Source: Pantoea sp. 18069 (lineage in GTDB: Bacteria > Pseudomonadota > Gammaproteobacteria > Burkholderiales > Burkholderiaceae_C). From it: 64,000 nucleotides of DNA. Position numbers and translations under genes: made by a program. Positions within the stretch are counted from its first letter, which is position 1, and each line of letters begins with the position of its first letter. The notes under the pieces were generated by a model. The model worked only from the letters and a program-made list of their open reading frames with translations, searched no databases and was not told where the DNA came from. The DNA lies in NCBI RefSeq assembly GCF_902706035.1, contig NZ_CACSJA010000005.1, positions 62,001 to 126,000 on the forward strand. The letters run 5' to 3'. Positions 43,068 through 53,330 of the stretch are shown in pieces.

Positions 43068-44642
43068 TTACTTGCCGGACACGGGCGTGACCTGCAGTGC
43101 CGTGGTGCGGTCGCTGAGGATGGGCACCACCTTGAGGCCCTTCTTGGCAGCCCAGATGTTCTTGTAGTGGAACAGCGGGATCTGTGCGACGTCGTCGGTC
43201 ACGAGCTTGGCGGCATGCCTAAAGATGGCTTCGCGGCGCTTGGCGTCGAACTCGATGGTCGCGGCGTCCAGCGCCTTGTCCACGTTTTCATTGCTGTAGC
43301 GGCCCCAGTTGCTCGCGCCGCGGCCGGCCTTGGAGTCGTGGGTCGCGAGGGTCTGCAGCAGGCCATAGCCGGCTTCGCCCGTGCCGTTGCCCCAGGCGAT
43401 GACGCTGACCGCGTACTCGTTCTTGCCCGCACGGCTCGCATAGACCGACCATGGCACGACTTCGAGCTTGGTCTTCACGCCGATGCGCGTCCAGAACTGG
43501 GCCACGGCCTGCAGCGTTTCAGGCGCTTGCGGGTAGCGGTCGCCGGGCACGTGCACCGTGAGCTGGAAGCCTTCGGGGAAGCCCGCGTCGGCGAGCAGCT
43601 TCTTGGCTTTCTCGGCGGAGTAGGGCGTTGCCGGGATGTCGGGGTTGTAGCCGAACGAGCCTTTGGGCATCCACTGGTTGGCTTCGGTCGCCGTGCCTTG
43701 CAGGATGCGGTCGGTGATGGCCTTGCGGTTGATCGCAATGTTCAGCGCTTCGCGCACGCGCTGGTCGATCAGCGGGTTCTCGGCCAGCGGCTTGCCGGCG
43801 TTGTCGGTGATGAACTCGCTGCTGCCCTTGCGCAGGCTGGGCTGGATCAGCAGCGCGCGCAGGCCGGGGTATTCGTAGACGCTGACCGACGCCGTCCTCT
43901 TGAGCTTGGCCACATCGGTCACGGCGACCTTGTCGATCACGTCGACATCGCCCGACAGCAGCGCCGCAGTGCGTGCCGCGCCGTTGTTGATGAAGCGGTA
44001 GGTCACCTTGTCCCAGGGCTCCTGCGGGCCGTAGTAGCTGGGGCTGCGCTCCATCACGGTGCGATCGCCGGGTGTGTAGGACGTGAATTTATACGGGCCG
44101 GTGCCGACCATGGCCTTGCCGGAGTTGTAGTCCTCGCTCCTGGACTGCGCACCCACATGCTTGCTCACGACGTAGATCGACGCGATCTCGAGGGGCAGCA
44201 TGGGGTTGGGCACGGTGGTCTTGATGACGACGGTGTGCGCATCCTTGGCGGTGGTCGACTCGACGGTGCGCAGCGCGCCGCGGTAGGACGCCACCGAGCC
44301 CGGGACATTGCGCGCGCGCTCGAACGAGAACACGATGTCATCGGCGGTGAACGGCTTGCCGTCCTGCCACTTGATGTCCTTGCGCAGCTTGAATTCCCAG
44401 GTCTTGTCGTTGACGGCTTTCCAGCTTTCGGCCAGGCCCGGCTCGAGCTTGCCGCCGTCACGCGAATTCACCAGGGAATCCCAGAAGTGCAGGGCCAGCG
44501 AGCGGTCGCCTGCATGGTTGTTGAGCTGAGGGTCGGCCGAGGAGATGGGATCGGCAAAGCCGATGCGCAGATCTTTGGCGCTGGCGCCGGAGACGGCCAG
44601 CAGGGCGGCCATCGCAATGGCGGAAAGGGAAGCAGTGTGCAT
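43068..44642 (-). CDS. ABC transporter solute-binding protein, peptide/opine family
   Basis: 524-residue periplasmic SBP of family 5 (DppA/OppA-like). Signal peptide MHTASLSAIAMAALLAVSGASA, cleaved before KDLRIGFA. Typical segments: KPFTADDIVFSFERARN, MVGTGPYKFTSYTPGDR, INRKAITDRILQGTATEANQ. ATG 44642 is the start with a proper signal; upstream in-frame codons run through an intergenic repeat. It works with the two permeases and two ATPases encoded upstream. Sequence alone does not show the ligand. Confidence 0.88.
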   Translation of the reverse strand: MHTASLSAIAMAALLAVSGASAKDLRIGFADPISSADPQLNNHAGDRSLALHFWDSLVNSRDGGKLEPGLAESWKAVNDKTWEFKLRKDIKWQDGKPFTADDIVFSFERARNVPGSVASYRGALRTVESTTAKDAHTVVIKTTVPNPMLPLEIASIYVVSKHVGAQSRSEDYNSGKAMVGTGPYKFTSYTPGDRTVMERSPSYYGPQEPWDKVTYRFINNGAARTAALLSGDVDVIDKVAVTDVAKLKRTASVSVYEYPGLRALLIQPSLRKGSSEFITDNAGKPLAENPLIDQRVREALNIAINRKAITDRILQGTATEANQWMPKGSFGYNPDIPATPYSAEKAKKLLADAGFPEGFQLTVHVPGDRYPQAPETLQAVAQFWTRIGVKTKLEVVPWSVYASRAGKNEYAVSVIAWGNGTGEAGYGLLQTLATHDSKAGRGASNWGRYSNENVDKALDAATIEFDAKRREAIFRHAAKLVTDDVAQIPLFHYKNIWAAKKGLKVVPILSDRTTALQVTPVSGK

Positions 44643-44679
44643 GGTGGGTGCTTTCTCTCGGGAGTGGATAGGGGGGAGG

Positions 44680-44704
44680 GGCTTCGACGGGCTCAGCCCG
44701 AACG
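44680..44704. repeat. REP-like element inside the ABC operon
   Basis: GCTTCGACGGGCTCAGCCCG plus AACG, in the 64-bp gap between the second ATPase gene and the solute-binding protein gene. A stem here could adjust expression of the binding protein relative to upstream genes. Confidence 0.6.
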
Positions 44705-44706
44705 TA

Positions 44707-45743
44707 TCAGGCGACATGGGGCAAGTCATTGAGATGGCAGGCACTCTCGTGCTGAATGGCAATGCCCTTGAGGCGCGGCACTTCCACGCTGCAGCGCGGC
44801 ATGGCCTGCGGGCAGCGCGGATGGAAGTGGCAGCCGCTGGGCGGCGCCATGGGGCTGGGGATTTCGCCGCGTATGGTCTGAAAGCTCGTGCGCCGGTGGT
44901 CCAGGCGCGGAATTTCCGCGAGCAGCGCCTGGGTGTAGGGGTGCTGCGGGTTGGAGAACAGTTCCTCGACTGTCGCGGTCTCGACGATGCGGCCCAGGTA
45001 CATCACGGCGACGCGGTCGCACAGATGCCGGATCACGCCCAGGTCATGGCTGATGAACAGATAGGCCAGGCCCAGCTCGTCGCGCAGGTCCATGAACAGG
45101 TTGAGGATCTGCGCCTGGATGGACACGTCGAGAGCGGCCACGGCCTCGTCGCAGACCAGCATCTTCGGCTGCACGGCGAGCGCGCGCGCAATGCCTATGC
45201 GCTGGCGCTGGCCGCCGCTGAACTGGTGGGGGTAGCGAAAGCGCAGGCGCGGGTCCAGCCCCGCGCGTTCGAGCTGCTGGCAGACGTATTCGTCCTCGTG
45301 CTCTGCGTCGACCAGGCCGTGCAGGCGCGCGGCCTCGCCGACGATGCGGTTGACGCGCAGGCGCGGGTTCAGGCTGGACTGCGGGTCCTGGAAAATCATC
45401 TGTATGCCCAGCCGGGCCTGCAGCATTTCCTCGGCGCTCAGTTGCGTGCGGTCCTTGCCCATGACCTGCACATGGCCGTCCGTGGGCGCGAGCAGGCCGG
45501 TCGCAATCCGGCCCAGTGTGGATTTGCCGCAGCCCGACTCGCCGACCAGGCCGACGACTTCACCCGGGCGCACCTGCAGGTCGACGCCGTCAAGCGCGTG
45601 GGTCACGACGGGCGCCTTTTGCAGGCCGAGCTGGCGCATCCAGCGGCCAAAGCCTCCTGGCGGCGGGCGCTGGCCGAAGCGCTTGGTGATGCCCTGCAGG
45701 TCGAGCAGGGGCGCGGTTTCTACGGTGTCGCTCACGTTGCCGG

Positions 45744-45747
<4 letters not shown>
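44707..45747 (-). CDS. Dipeptide/oligopeptide ABC transporter ATPase, DppF-like
   Basis: 346 residues. Walker [10 protein letters not shown], signature SGGQRQR, Walker [12 protein letters not shown], and the C-terminal oligopeptide-transporter extension with [14 protein letters not shown], typical of the Dpp/Opp ATPase pair. Pairs with the DppD-like ATPase encoded just upstream (4-bp overlap). Confidence 0.9.
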
Positions 45748-46796
<1,049 letters not shown>

Positions 46797-46803
46797 GTAG
46801 CTT

Positions 46804-47739
46804 TTATTTCTGCAGGCGCGGGTTGAGCACATCGCGCAGTTGGTCGCCGACCAGGTTGATCGCGACAATCGTCAGCAGCAGGGCGACACCGGGGAAGAAG
46901 CTGATCCAGTATTCGTTGGACAGTAGATACTGGTAGCCGTTGGAAATCAACAGGCCCAGCGACGGCTCGGTGATGGGCACGCCCAGGCCGAGGAACGACA
47001 GCGTGGCTTCCAGCGTGATGGCGCGCGCCACCTGCAGCGCGGCAATCACCAGCAGCGGCGGCAGGCAGTTGGGCAGGATATGGCCCAGCAGGATGCGCCA
47101 CTGGGGGATGCCCTGGCCGCGCGCGGCGTCCACATATTCGCGCCGCGTTTCGACCAGCGCCTGGCCCCGCGCGGTGCGCGCGTAGTACGCCCACTCGACC
47201 AGCACCAGGGTCAGGATCACATTGCCTATGCCCTTGCCCATATAGGCCAGGATCATCAAGGCCATCAGGATGGTGGGGAACGACAGCAGCAGGTCGACCA
47301 CGCGCATGATCAGCGCGTCGATCTTGCCGCCGGCGTAAGCCGCCGTCAGGCCGACGACGGTGCCGACCACGGCCGCGATCGCCGCCGAGCCCACGCCCAC
47401 CAGCAGGCTGATGCGCAGGCCGTAGACGATGGCCGAGTACAGGTCGCGGCCCTGGCCGTCGGTGCCCAGCCAGTAGGTGAAGCCATGCTCCGCGCTGGCC
47501 GAGCCGGGCGTCAGGCGCGCGTCGAGCACGTCGAGCTGCATCAGATCGTAGGGGTTTTGCGGCGTGATGAAGGGCGCGAGCAGCGCCATCAGCACGACGA
47601 CCAGCAGCGTGACGAGACCGATGACCGCGGGCTTGGAGCGCAGGAAGTCGTGCGCGATCTGTGCCCAGATCGACTGCACGCGGCCGGCGTCGGTCGCCGC
47701 GGGCGCGGCGACGGAAGAATTGACAGGAGCTTGGCTCAT
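46804..47739 (-). CDS. Peptide-type ABC transporter permease, DppC-like
   Basis: 311 residues with an N-terminal transmembrane segment (KPAVIGLVTLLVVVLMALLA) and the binding-protein-dependent permease domain; the EAA loop reads EYVDAARGQGIPQWRILLGH. HGFTYWLGTDGQGRDLYS is a DppC hallmark. Overlaps the DppB-like gene by 4 bp. Confidence 0.9.
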   Translation of the reverse strand: MSQAPVNSSVAAPAATDAGRVQSIWAQIAHDFLRSKPAVIGLVTLLVVVLMALLAPFITPQNPYDLMQLDVLDARLTPGSASAEHGFTYWLGTDGQGRDLYSAIVYGLRISLLVGVGSAAIAAVVGTVVGLTAAYAGGKIDALIMRVVDLLLSFPTILMALMILAYMGKGIGNVILTLVLVEWAYYARTARGQALVETRREYVDAARGQGIPQWRILLGHILPNCLPPLLVIAALQVARAITLEATLSFLGLGVPITEPSLGLLISNGYQYLLSNEYWISFFPGVALLLTIVAINLVGDQLRDVLNPRLQK

Positions 47740-48710
47740 TGGGCGGCCTCCAGGCGAACGCGCGGGTCAAGCAGCTTGTAGAGCAGGTCCACGATCAGGT
47801 TGAGGGTCACGAAAATCACGACAACGACCATCAGATAGGCGACCACCACGGGGCGGTCCAGGGAGTTGATGCTGTCCAGAATCAGTTTGCCCGCGCCTGG
47901 CCAGGCGAAGATCGACTCGGTCACCACGGCATAGGCGATGGTCGAGCCCAGTTCCAGGCCCAGCACGGTCACCAGCGGAATCATGGTGTTGCGCAGTACG
48001 TGCATGCACATCACGCGGGTTTCGGACAGGCCCTTGGCGCGCGCGAATTTCACGAAATCCTGCGGCATCACTTCGCGCACCCCGGCACGCGTGAGGCGCA
48101 GCACCAGCGAAATCTTGAACAGCGCGAGGTTGAACGCCGGCAGCAGCAGGTGGTGCAGGCCGTCGAGGGTGAGGAACGACCATTCGATGCCGAACAGGCT
48201 GCGCGTGTCGCCACGGCCGCTCGAGGGCATCCAGCCCAGCTGCACGCTGAACACCATGATCAGCATCAGCGCGACCCAGAACGCGGGCAGCGAAAAGCCC
48301 AGGATGGAGCCGCTCATCAGCAGCTTGGAGACCGGGCTCGTGGGCTTCATGCCCGCATACAGGCCCAGCGGCACGCCCAGCACGATGGCCATGCCCAGCG
48401 CGACGACGGCCAGCTCGAGCGTCGCGGGCAGGCGGTCGAGAATCAGCCCTATCGCGGGTTGGTTGTAGACAAAGCTCGTGCCCAGGTCCCCTTGCAGCGC
48501 GTTCTTCAGAAAGCTGAAGTACTGCTGCAGCAGCGGCTGGTCCAGGCCCAGGTGGGCAATCGCTTCGAGGCGCTCCTGCTGGTTCAGGTCTTCGCCGATC
48601 AGGATGTCGACGGGGTTGCCGATCGCATGCAGGCCTCCGAAGACGATCACCGTCATGGCCAGCACCACCAGCAGGGCCTGGCCGATGCGGCGCAGCAGCC
48701 AGCCTGTCAT
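47736..48710 (-). CDS. Peptide-type ABC transporter permease, DppB-like
   Basis: 324 residues, first permease of the pair. MTGWLLRRIGQALLVVLAMT opens the first membrane helix; GDLGTSFVYNQPAIGLILDR and the EAA loop region DFVKFARAKGLSETRVMCMH are typical. Overlaps the flavin monooxygenase gene by 4 bp, so transporter and enzyme are translated together. Confidence 0.9.
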   Translation of the reverse strand: MTGWLLRRIGQALLVVLAMTVIVFGGLHAIGNPVDILIGEDLNQQERLEAIAHLGLDQPLLQQYFSFLKNALQGDLGTSFVYNQPAIGLILDRLPATLELAVVALGMAIVLGVPLGLYAGMKPTSPVSKLLMSGSILGFSLPAFWVALMLIMVFSVQLGWMPSSGRGDTRSLFGIEWSFLTLDGLHHLLLPAFNLALFKISLVLRLTRAGVREVMPQDFVKFARAKGLSETRVMCMHVLRNTMIPLVTVLGLELGSTIAYAVVTESIFAWPGAGKLILDSINSLDRPVVVAYLMVVVVIFVTLNLIVDLLYKLLDPRVRLEAAQ

Positions 48711-50185
48711 GCTGCCACCTCGTCATAGGGGGGCAGGGGCGAGGCGGTCCATTCGTCGCCGAAGAGCTCGGGCTCGCTGTAGCGCTCCATGGCCGCGTAG
48801 TGCAGCGCGATGTCCTCTGCGTACAGCGCGCCGGCCAGCCCTTGCGACAGGCGGCGCGCGCCGTCGCTGATCTGCGGAATATCGCCAGAGACCGTGCCCA
48901 GCGACAGCGCCGCGGGGTAGCTGAAGCAGTGGATGCGCTCCAGCCCGGGGCAGCTGCCCGGCGTCTTTTCCTGGAATTCGAACAGATCGCCCAGATCAGG
49001 CGACAGGTTCAGTTCGCTGTCTTCCTGGCCTGGCGGCGGCGTGAAGCGGTCCTGCCACAGGCGCACATGGGGCGCGAACGGCGCAAATTCCGGGCGCAGC
49101 TGCCAGTCGGGGCGAAAGCCGGTGCAGAAGATCACGCTGTCGGCGGCGATAGCGCCTTGGGTGGTGTCTATGCGCAGCTTGCCATCGGCGCGCACTTGCG
49201 CGCTTTCAATGCCCGCGCCCAGGTGAAAGAATGCATTTTTGTGCTGCGACACGCGCAGCGTGCTGCCGTGCGGCGGCGGCACCTGCTGGCGGTTGATGTA
49301 GTTGCGCACTTGCCATTTCCAGGCATCGGGCAGGCGTGCAAAGCCATGCGCGGCGCCGGGGCTGCCCGCGCCCTTGCCCTTGTTGACCGTAGGCAGCTCC
49401 TGGCGCCGGATCAGCAGGTGCACGGATGCAGCGCCGTTTTCCAGCGCCGTCGCGGCGCTGTCCATGGCCGAGGCGCCTCCGCCCACGACCACGACCTGCT
49501 TGCCCGCGAAAGCATCATCGGCCCAGGGATCGGACGAGTGCGCCCAGCGGTCGCGCGGCAGCTGGTGCGCCACATCGGGCACCCAGGGGCCGCCCAGGCC
49601 GTCGCGGCCCGTGGCCAGCACCACATGGCGCGCGAGCACGCTGTAGGCGCGGTCGCCATTCTGCGCATCGATCAGGTCCAGCTGCGCGAGCTGGTCGGCG
49701 CGCGGGCGCACGGCCACCACGCGCTGCTGGTTGTGCAGCACCACGCCCGTGGTCTCGCGGTACCAGCGCAGGTAGTCCATCCACTGCAGGCGGGGAATCT
49801 TGTCGAGTGCGGCCCAGGCTTCGGCGCCCCATTGGGCTTCGAACCAGGCGCGGAAGGTCAATGCCGCAAAGCCCAGCGCCGGGCCGGTCAGCTCCTTGGG
49901 CGAGCGCAGCGTTTCCATGCGCGCGGTCGTGGCCCAGGGGCCTTCGTAGCCCTCAGGGTTTTGGTCGAATATCTGCGCGCGAATGCCCAGATGGGTCAGC
50001 GCCGTGGTCAGCGCAAGCCCGCCCATGCCGCCGCCGACGACCGCGACATCGAGCACGGGCTGGCCTTCGTGGGTGAGGTCCGGTGTCCAGGCCCTGGAAG
50101 GCAGGGCCAGCAGTTGCAGGTCGCGTTGGTAGCGCGCCTGCAGCGCGGCGAGGGAGGGAGTGAGAGGGGAAAGCAGACTGTTCAT
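48707..50185 (-). CDS. FAD/NADPH-dependent monooxygenase-like flavoprotein
   Basis: 492 residues with two Rossmann dinucleotide motifs: VAVVGGGMGGLAL near residue 47 for FAD and VVVVGGGASAMDSA near 235 for NAD(P)H, plus VIFCTGFRPDW near 370. This is the arrangement of class B flavin monooxygenases (FMO/BVMO/N-hydroxylase group) and some lysine/ornithine hydroxylase-like proteins. The full BVMO fingerprint is not evident, so the reaction is open. Start ATG 50185 overlaps the LysR stop. Presumably acts on the solute imported by the transporter. Confidence 0.8.
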   Translation of the reverse strand: MNSLLSPLTPSLAALQARYQRDLQLLALPSRAWTPDLTHEGQPVLDVAVVGGGMGGLALTTALTHLGIRAQIFDQNPEGYEGPWATTARMETLRSPKELTGPALGFAALTFRAWFEAQWGAEAWAALDKIPRLQWMDYLRWYRETTGVVLHNQQRVVAVRPRADQLAQLDLIDAQNGDRAYSVLARHVVLATGRDGLGGPWVPDVAHQLPRDRWAHSSDPWADDAFAGKQVVVVGGGASAMDSAATALENGAASVHLLIRRQELPTVNKGKGAGSPGAAHGFARLPDAWKWQVRNYINRQQVPPPHGSTLRVSQHKNAFFHLGAGIESAQVRADGKLRIDTTQGAIAADSVIFCTGFRPDWQLRPEFAPFAPHVRLWQDRFTPPPGQEDSELNLSPDLGDLFEFQEKTPGSCPGLERIHCFSYPAALSLGTVSGDIPQISDGARRLSQGLAGALYAEDIALHYAAMERYSEPELFGDEWTASPLPPYDEVAA

Positions 50186-51183
50186 GGGGTAGGCGTCGTT
50201 TTGCGTCCAGGGCGGCAAAGCGGGCTTGTGGAAGGCAATGAAATGGAAGGAGAGCCGACGCCGGCCATGGCCTGGGCGTCGTGCAGGCGGCACTGGTCCA
50301 GCGAGGCGGCGGTTTCGCGCAGCGCCTCGAGCAGGACCAGCGCGGGCGCCGACAGGTTTTTTCCCTGGGCGCTGATCGCGCCGAAGTGAAATGGAATGCG
50401 CACATCGAGATCGCGGTAGGCCAGGCCAGGCAAAGGCGCGCCCAGCAGCGTCATGGGGTCCAGAATCGCCACACCCAGCCCCGCGCGCACCAGCGCCTGG
50501 GCGTTCATCGACGAATTGGTCTCGATGTCGGCCTGCAGCCCGGGCGCGCCGGCCTTGTGCAGCGCGGCATCGATGTGCTGCTTGAGCCGGTGGGGATTGT
50601 GCATGCCGATCACGCGCTGCTCGGCCAGCGAGGCGATGGGAATTACCTCGAGCGCGGCCAGCGGATGGTCGGCCGGCACCACGGCCTTGCAGGCCACTTC
50701 GGCGACCCAGTGCACGCTAATTTGCTGGTGGTCCAGCGGCAGGCTGCAGACGCCGATATCGGCCATGCCATGCAGCACGTCGCTGACAACGTTCTCGGGG
50801 CGCACGGACAGCAGCTCGATCTTGCTCACGGCCAGCGCGGGGCGGCAGTGCGCGAGCGCCGGCGCAACCACGCCCAGCGACAGCGCCGGCGTGGCCGAAA
50901 CCAGCAGCGGTGGGCATACGACTTCGGATGCGCGCCGTGCATGCTGCTGGATGCGCCGCACGCCGTTGACGATGCGCTCGGCTTCCTCATAAAGCACATA
51001 GCCCAGCGCCGTGGGCGTGACCTTGGGGCCGTTGCGGTGCAGCAGCGCGTCGCCCAGGCCCACTTCCAGCTCCTGGATCTGCCGGGTGATGGCGGGCTGC
51101 GAGCGTTCCAGCAGCTTGGCTGCACCGGTGATGCTGCCAATCGTCATTACCGCAACAAAAGCTTCGAGCTGGCGTATGTCCAT
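50182..51183 (-). CDS. LysR-family regulator, first gene of the FMO/ABC operon
   Basis: 333 residues. N-terminal helix-turn-helix (MDIRQLEAFVAVMTIGSITG...SQPAITRQIQELE) and effector-binding domain (CysB/CatR-like). ATG 51183 at MDIRQ is used; 15 in-frame codons upstream are not needed. Unusually for LysR, it is read in the same direction as and overlaps its presumed target gene (ATGA), so it is probably co-transcribed and autoregulated. The C-terminal ~30 residues (GVGSPSISLPSTSPLCRPG...) are low-complexity and atypical. Confidence 0.88.
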   Translation of the reverse strand: MDIRQLEAFVAVMTIGSITGAAKLLERSQPAITRQIQELEVGLGDALLHRNGPKVTPTALGYVLYEEAERIVNGVRRIQQHARRASEVVCPPLLVSATPALSLGVVAPALAHCRPALAVSKIELLSVRPENVVSDVLHGMADIGVCSLPLDHQQISVHWVAEVACKAVVPADHPLAALEVIPIASLAEQRVIGMHNPHRLKQHIDAALHKAGAPGLQADIETNSSMNAQALVRAGLGVAILDPMTLLGAPLPGLAYRDLDVRIPFHFGAISAQGKNLSAPALVLLEALRETAASLDQCRLHDAQAMAGVGSPSISLPSTSPLCRPGRKTTPTP

Positions 51184-51215
51184 GCGCGTCTGGATTATGC
51201 AAAACGTGAATGATG

Positions 51216-51232
51216 ACGCATTCTGCATGCGT
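51216..51232 (-). promoter_or_regulatory. Inverted repeat upstream of the LysR operon
   Basis: ACGCAT-TCTGC-ATGCGT, a perfect 6-bp inverted repeat with a 5-bp centre, about 33-50 bp before the LysR start codon and embedded in a T-N11-A type context. A plausible LysR autoregulation site. Confidence 0.4.
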
Positions 51233-51331
51233 TTGTGAAATACTAAATTGGTATTTGCTTATGAGGCGGGTGCTTTTTTACGGGTTTTGCGCCCTGCGCG
51301 CGTTTATCCTGGGTACGTCAAAGGCGCTCCA

Positions 51332-51392
51332 CCGTTCACCGTGAGCCCGTCAAAGGGTGCTCCCTCCGTTCACCCTGAGCTTGACGAAGGGT
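51332..51392. repeat. Two REP-like elements, second one coding the LysR C-terminus
   Basis: Two degenerate copies of the GTTCACCCTGAGCCCGTCGA AGGGTG element. On the minus strand the second encodes the final residues HPSSSSG and the stop codon of the LysR gene at 51370. Confidence 0.7.
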
Positions 51393-52311
51393 GCTCCGCC
51401 ATGCGCTGCAACCAGTCCGAAAACGCCTGCAGCACCGCCGATGGCGGCAGGGAAGGCGTGATCAGGTAGTAGCTGCGCTCGCGGCGCAGCGACAGCGAGC
51501 AGGCCACGACCAGGTCGCCGCGCGCGAGTTCGGCTTCGACCAGCATCGGCGGAATCAGCGCCACGCCCATGCCATGCGTGGCGGCCATGGCCAGCATGGA
51601 AAACAATTCATAGCGCGGGCCGTCGAGCGCGCGCGCAGGCGCGAGCCCCGCGGCCTGGAACCACTGCTGCCAGCCATAGGGCCGCGTGCTTTGCTGCAGC
51701 AGCGGCAACTGGGCAATGGCGTCGGGCGACACCGTCTGCCAGGCGCGCCCCAGCCCGCGCTGGGCGGCCTGGCCCAGCAGGGCGGGGCTGCACATGGGCA
51801 CGACCTGCTCGTCCATCAGCCACTGGGCCTGTATGCCCGGCCATTGCGTCACCTGCTCGGGCGTGCCCGCGTAGAGCGCGGCGTCGAAGCCCGTATCGGC
51901 AAAGAGAAAAGGGCGGGTCTGGGTGTCGATGTGCACCGTGATGCCCGGGTGTTCCTTGGCCAGCAGCGGCAGGCGGGGCAGCAGCCAGCGCGTGGCAAAC
52001 GTGGGCACGGCGGCAAGGCTCAGCGTGCCGCCTTCGCCCTGGCGGGCCATGATGTCCAGCGTATCGCGCTCCAGGCCCTGCAGCCAGCTGCGCACCTTGC
52101 GCGCATAGGTCGTGCCCGCAGGCGTGAGCTCCATGCCGTGGCGCGTGCGCCGAAACAGCGCCACGCCCACGAACTCCTCCAGCGCAATGATCTGCCGCGA
52201 CACCGCGCTCTGGGTGAGGGCGAGCTCCTGCGCGGCGCGGGTATAGCTCTGGTGCCGGGCGCAGGCCTCGAAGCAGGCCAGGGCTTGGGTGGAGGGAATG
52301 GCGCGGCGCAT
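51370..52311 (-). CDS. LysR-family regulator, GcvA-like
   Basis: 313 residues. Helix-turn-helix MRRAIPSTQALACFEACARH...LALTQSAVSRQIIALEEF, then RRTRHGMELTPAGTTYARKV, typical of the GcvA group. The effector domain is complete. The last seven residues and stop come from an intergenic repeat, as in the GIY-YIG gene. No divergent neighbour lies close, so its target is unclear. Confidence 0.88.
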   Translation of the reverse strand: MRRAIPSTQALACFEACARHQSYTRAAQELALTQSAVSRQIIALEEFVGVALFRRTRHGMELTPAGTTYARKVRSWLQGLERDTLDIMARQGEGGTLSLAAVPTFATRWLLPRLPLLAKEHPGITVHIDTQTRPFLFADTGFDAALYAGTPEQVTQWPGIQAQWLMDEQVVPMCSPALLGQAAQRGLGRAWQTVSPDAIAQLPLLQQSTRPYGWQQWFQAAGLAPARALDGPRYELFSMLAMAATHGMGVALIPPMLVEAELARGDLVVACSLSLRRERSYYLITPSLPPSAVLQAFSDWLQRMAEHPSSSSG

Positions 52312-52815
52312 GGGACGGGGAGTGTGGAAGCAGTTCGCGGGAATTAGGCCATAAAAACGCCCAACTGCAGGAGGCAGGGAGTACGCAGCGCATCAGGCCT
52401 GGAATACGAGCGAACAGCGGAGGGCGCTCGCTGAGCCAGACCTGCTGGCGCTGTCAGTCACGCGCAGTGATGGCAGACGCCAAGTTCCCTGGTTTGGACT
52501 GGCAGTTCTTGCCTATGGATTAGGAGATTGAATACAGCTTACATGAAATAAAAACACATCTAATTGAACGAAAGTGCCACGTCTTGCTGCCATCAGAAAG
52601 GGGGGCCAGGTTTGCGCCAGCAGCGGCCACAACCGGCCTGCCGCCCAAAGAACTCCAGACCTTTGAAAGGCTCTGGGCGAACTGGTACGACCCGTTCGTG
52701 GTGGGCCGCCCATCGAACCATGATGGCCCGTCCTCATTCCATCGAGTCGCGCGCTTTGTGCCATGGCGTTGGATTGCCAAAGCACACACCGCGCCCTGAA
52801 ACGCCCTTCGACGGG
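52312..52815. other. Gene-free stretch upstream of the second LysR gene
   Basis: Contains a decayed piece of the repeat family (CGTTCGTGGTGGGCCGCCC near 52694 matches a stretch near 38129) and otherwise no gene, RNA or promoter that I can support. Short open frames on both strands have no recognisable protein. Confidence 0.4.
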
Positions 52816-53214
52816 CTCTCAAGAAACAGCTTTTTCGTCAAATAAATCAATGTCTTAGCAATGGTCGGTTTTGTGCAAACAGCGATCGCAAAGTCATGTT
52901 TTTTCCAAAACGAATAGCTAATGGCCGTTCGCCCTGAGCCTGCCTAGGCGGCCCCGTCGAAGGGTGTCTCCACCCTAGGCCAGTGCGCCAGTTCATCCTT
53001 CGACAGGCGCTCAAGAAACAGCTTTTTTCGTCAAATAAATCAATGACTTAGAAAGAACTCGATTTGAGCAAACAGCGGCGAACTATGGGCGGCCTACGCT
53101 CAAAATACCGACCCTTCGATCCTTCGACGGGCTCAGGACTCAGGGCGAGCGGGGAAAACCGTTCGTGGTGAGCCTCGCTCGGCGCGCCCATCGCACCATG
53201 AAAGGCCTGCCCTC
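52816..53214. repeat. ~390-bp dispersed repeat, copy B
   Basis: Direct copy of the element at 37800-38170, in the same orientation, with the same two internal modules (about 52824-52858 and 53016-53050) and the stretch AACGAATAGCTAATGGCCGT. Copy B has a few insertions (for example CCTGCCTAGGCGG and CTCGCTCGGCGCGC). Further REP remnants extend to about 53320. Confidence 0.85.
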
Positions 53215-53330
53215 AAGCCCCGCTGTTTCTTAACGCATTGCGAGACTTCGTCTCGCTTACCTTGCTCAGGGCGAGCGGTGGTTTAGGGCACGATGGAAAA
53301 CTCCGTTCGGGCTGAGCCCAGGCCCATGCA

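Noticed and set aside
52520..52822. Minus-strand 100-codon open frame in the gap before copy B
   Set aside because: No recognisable domain or ribosome-binding site; overlaps decayed repeat sequence.
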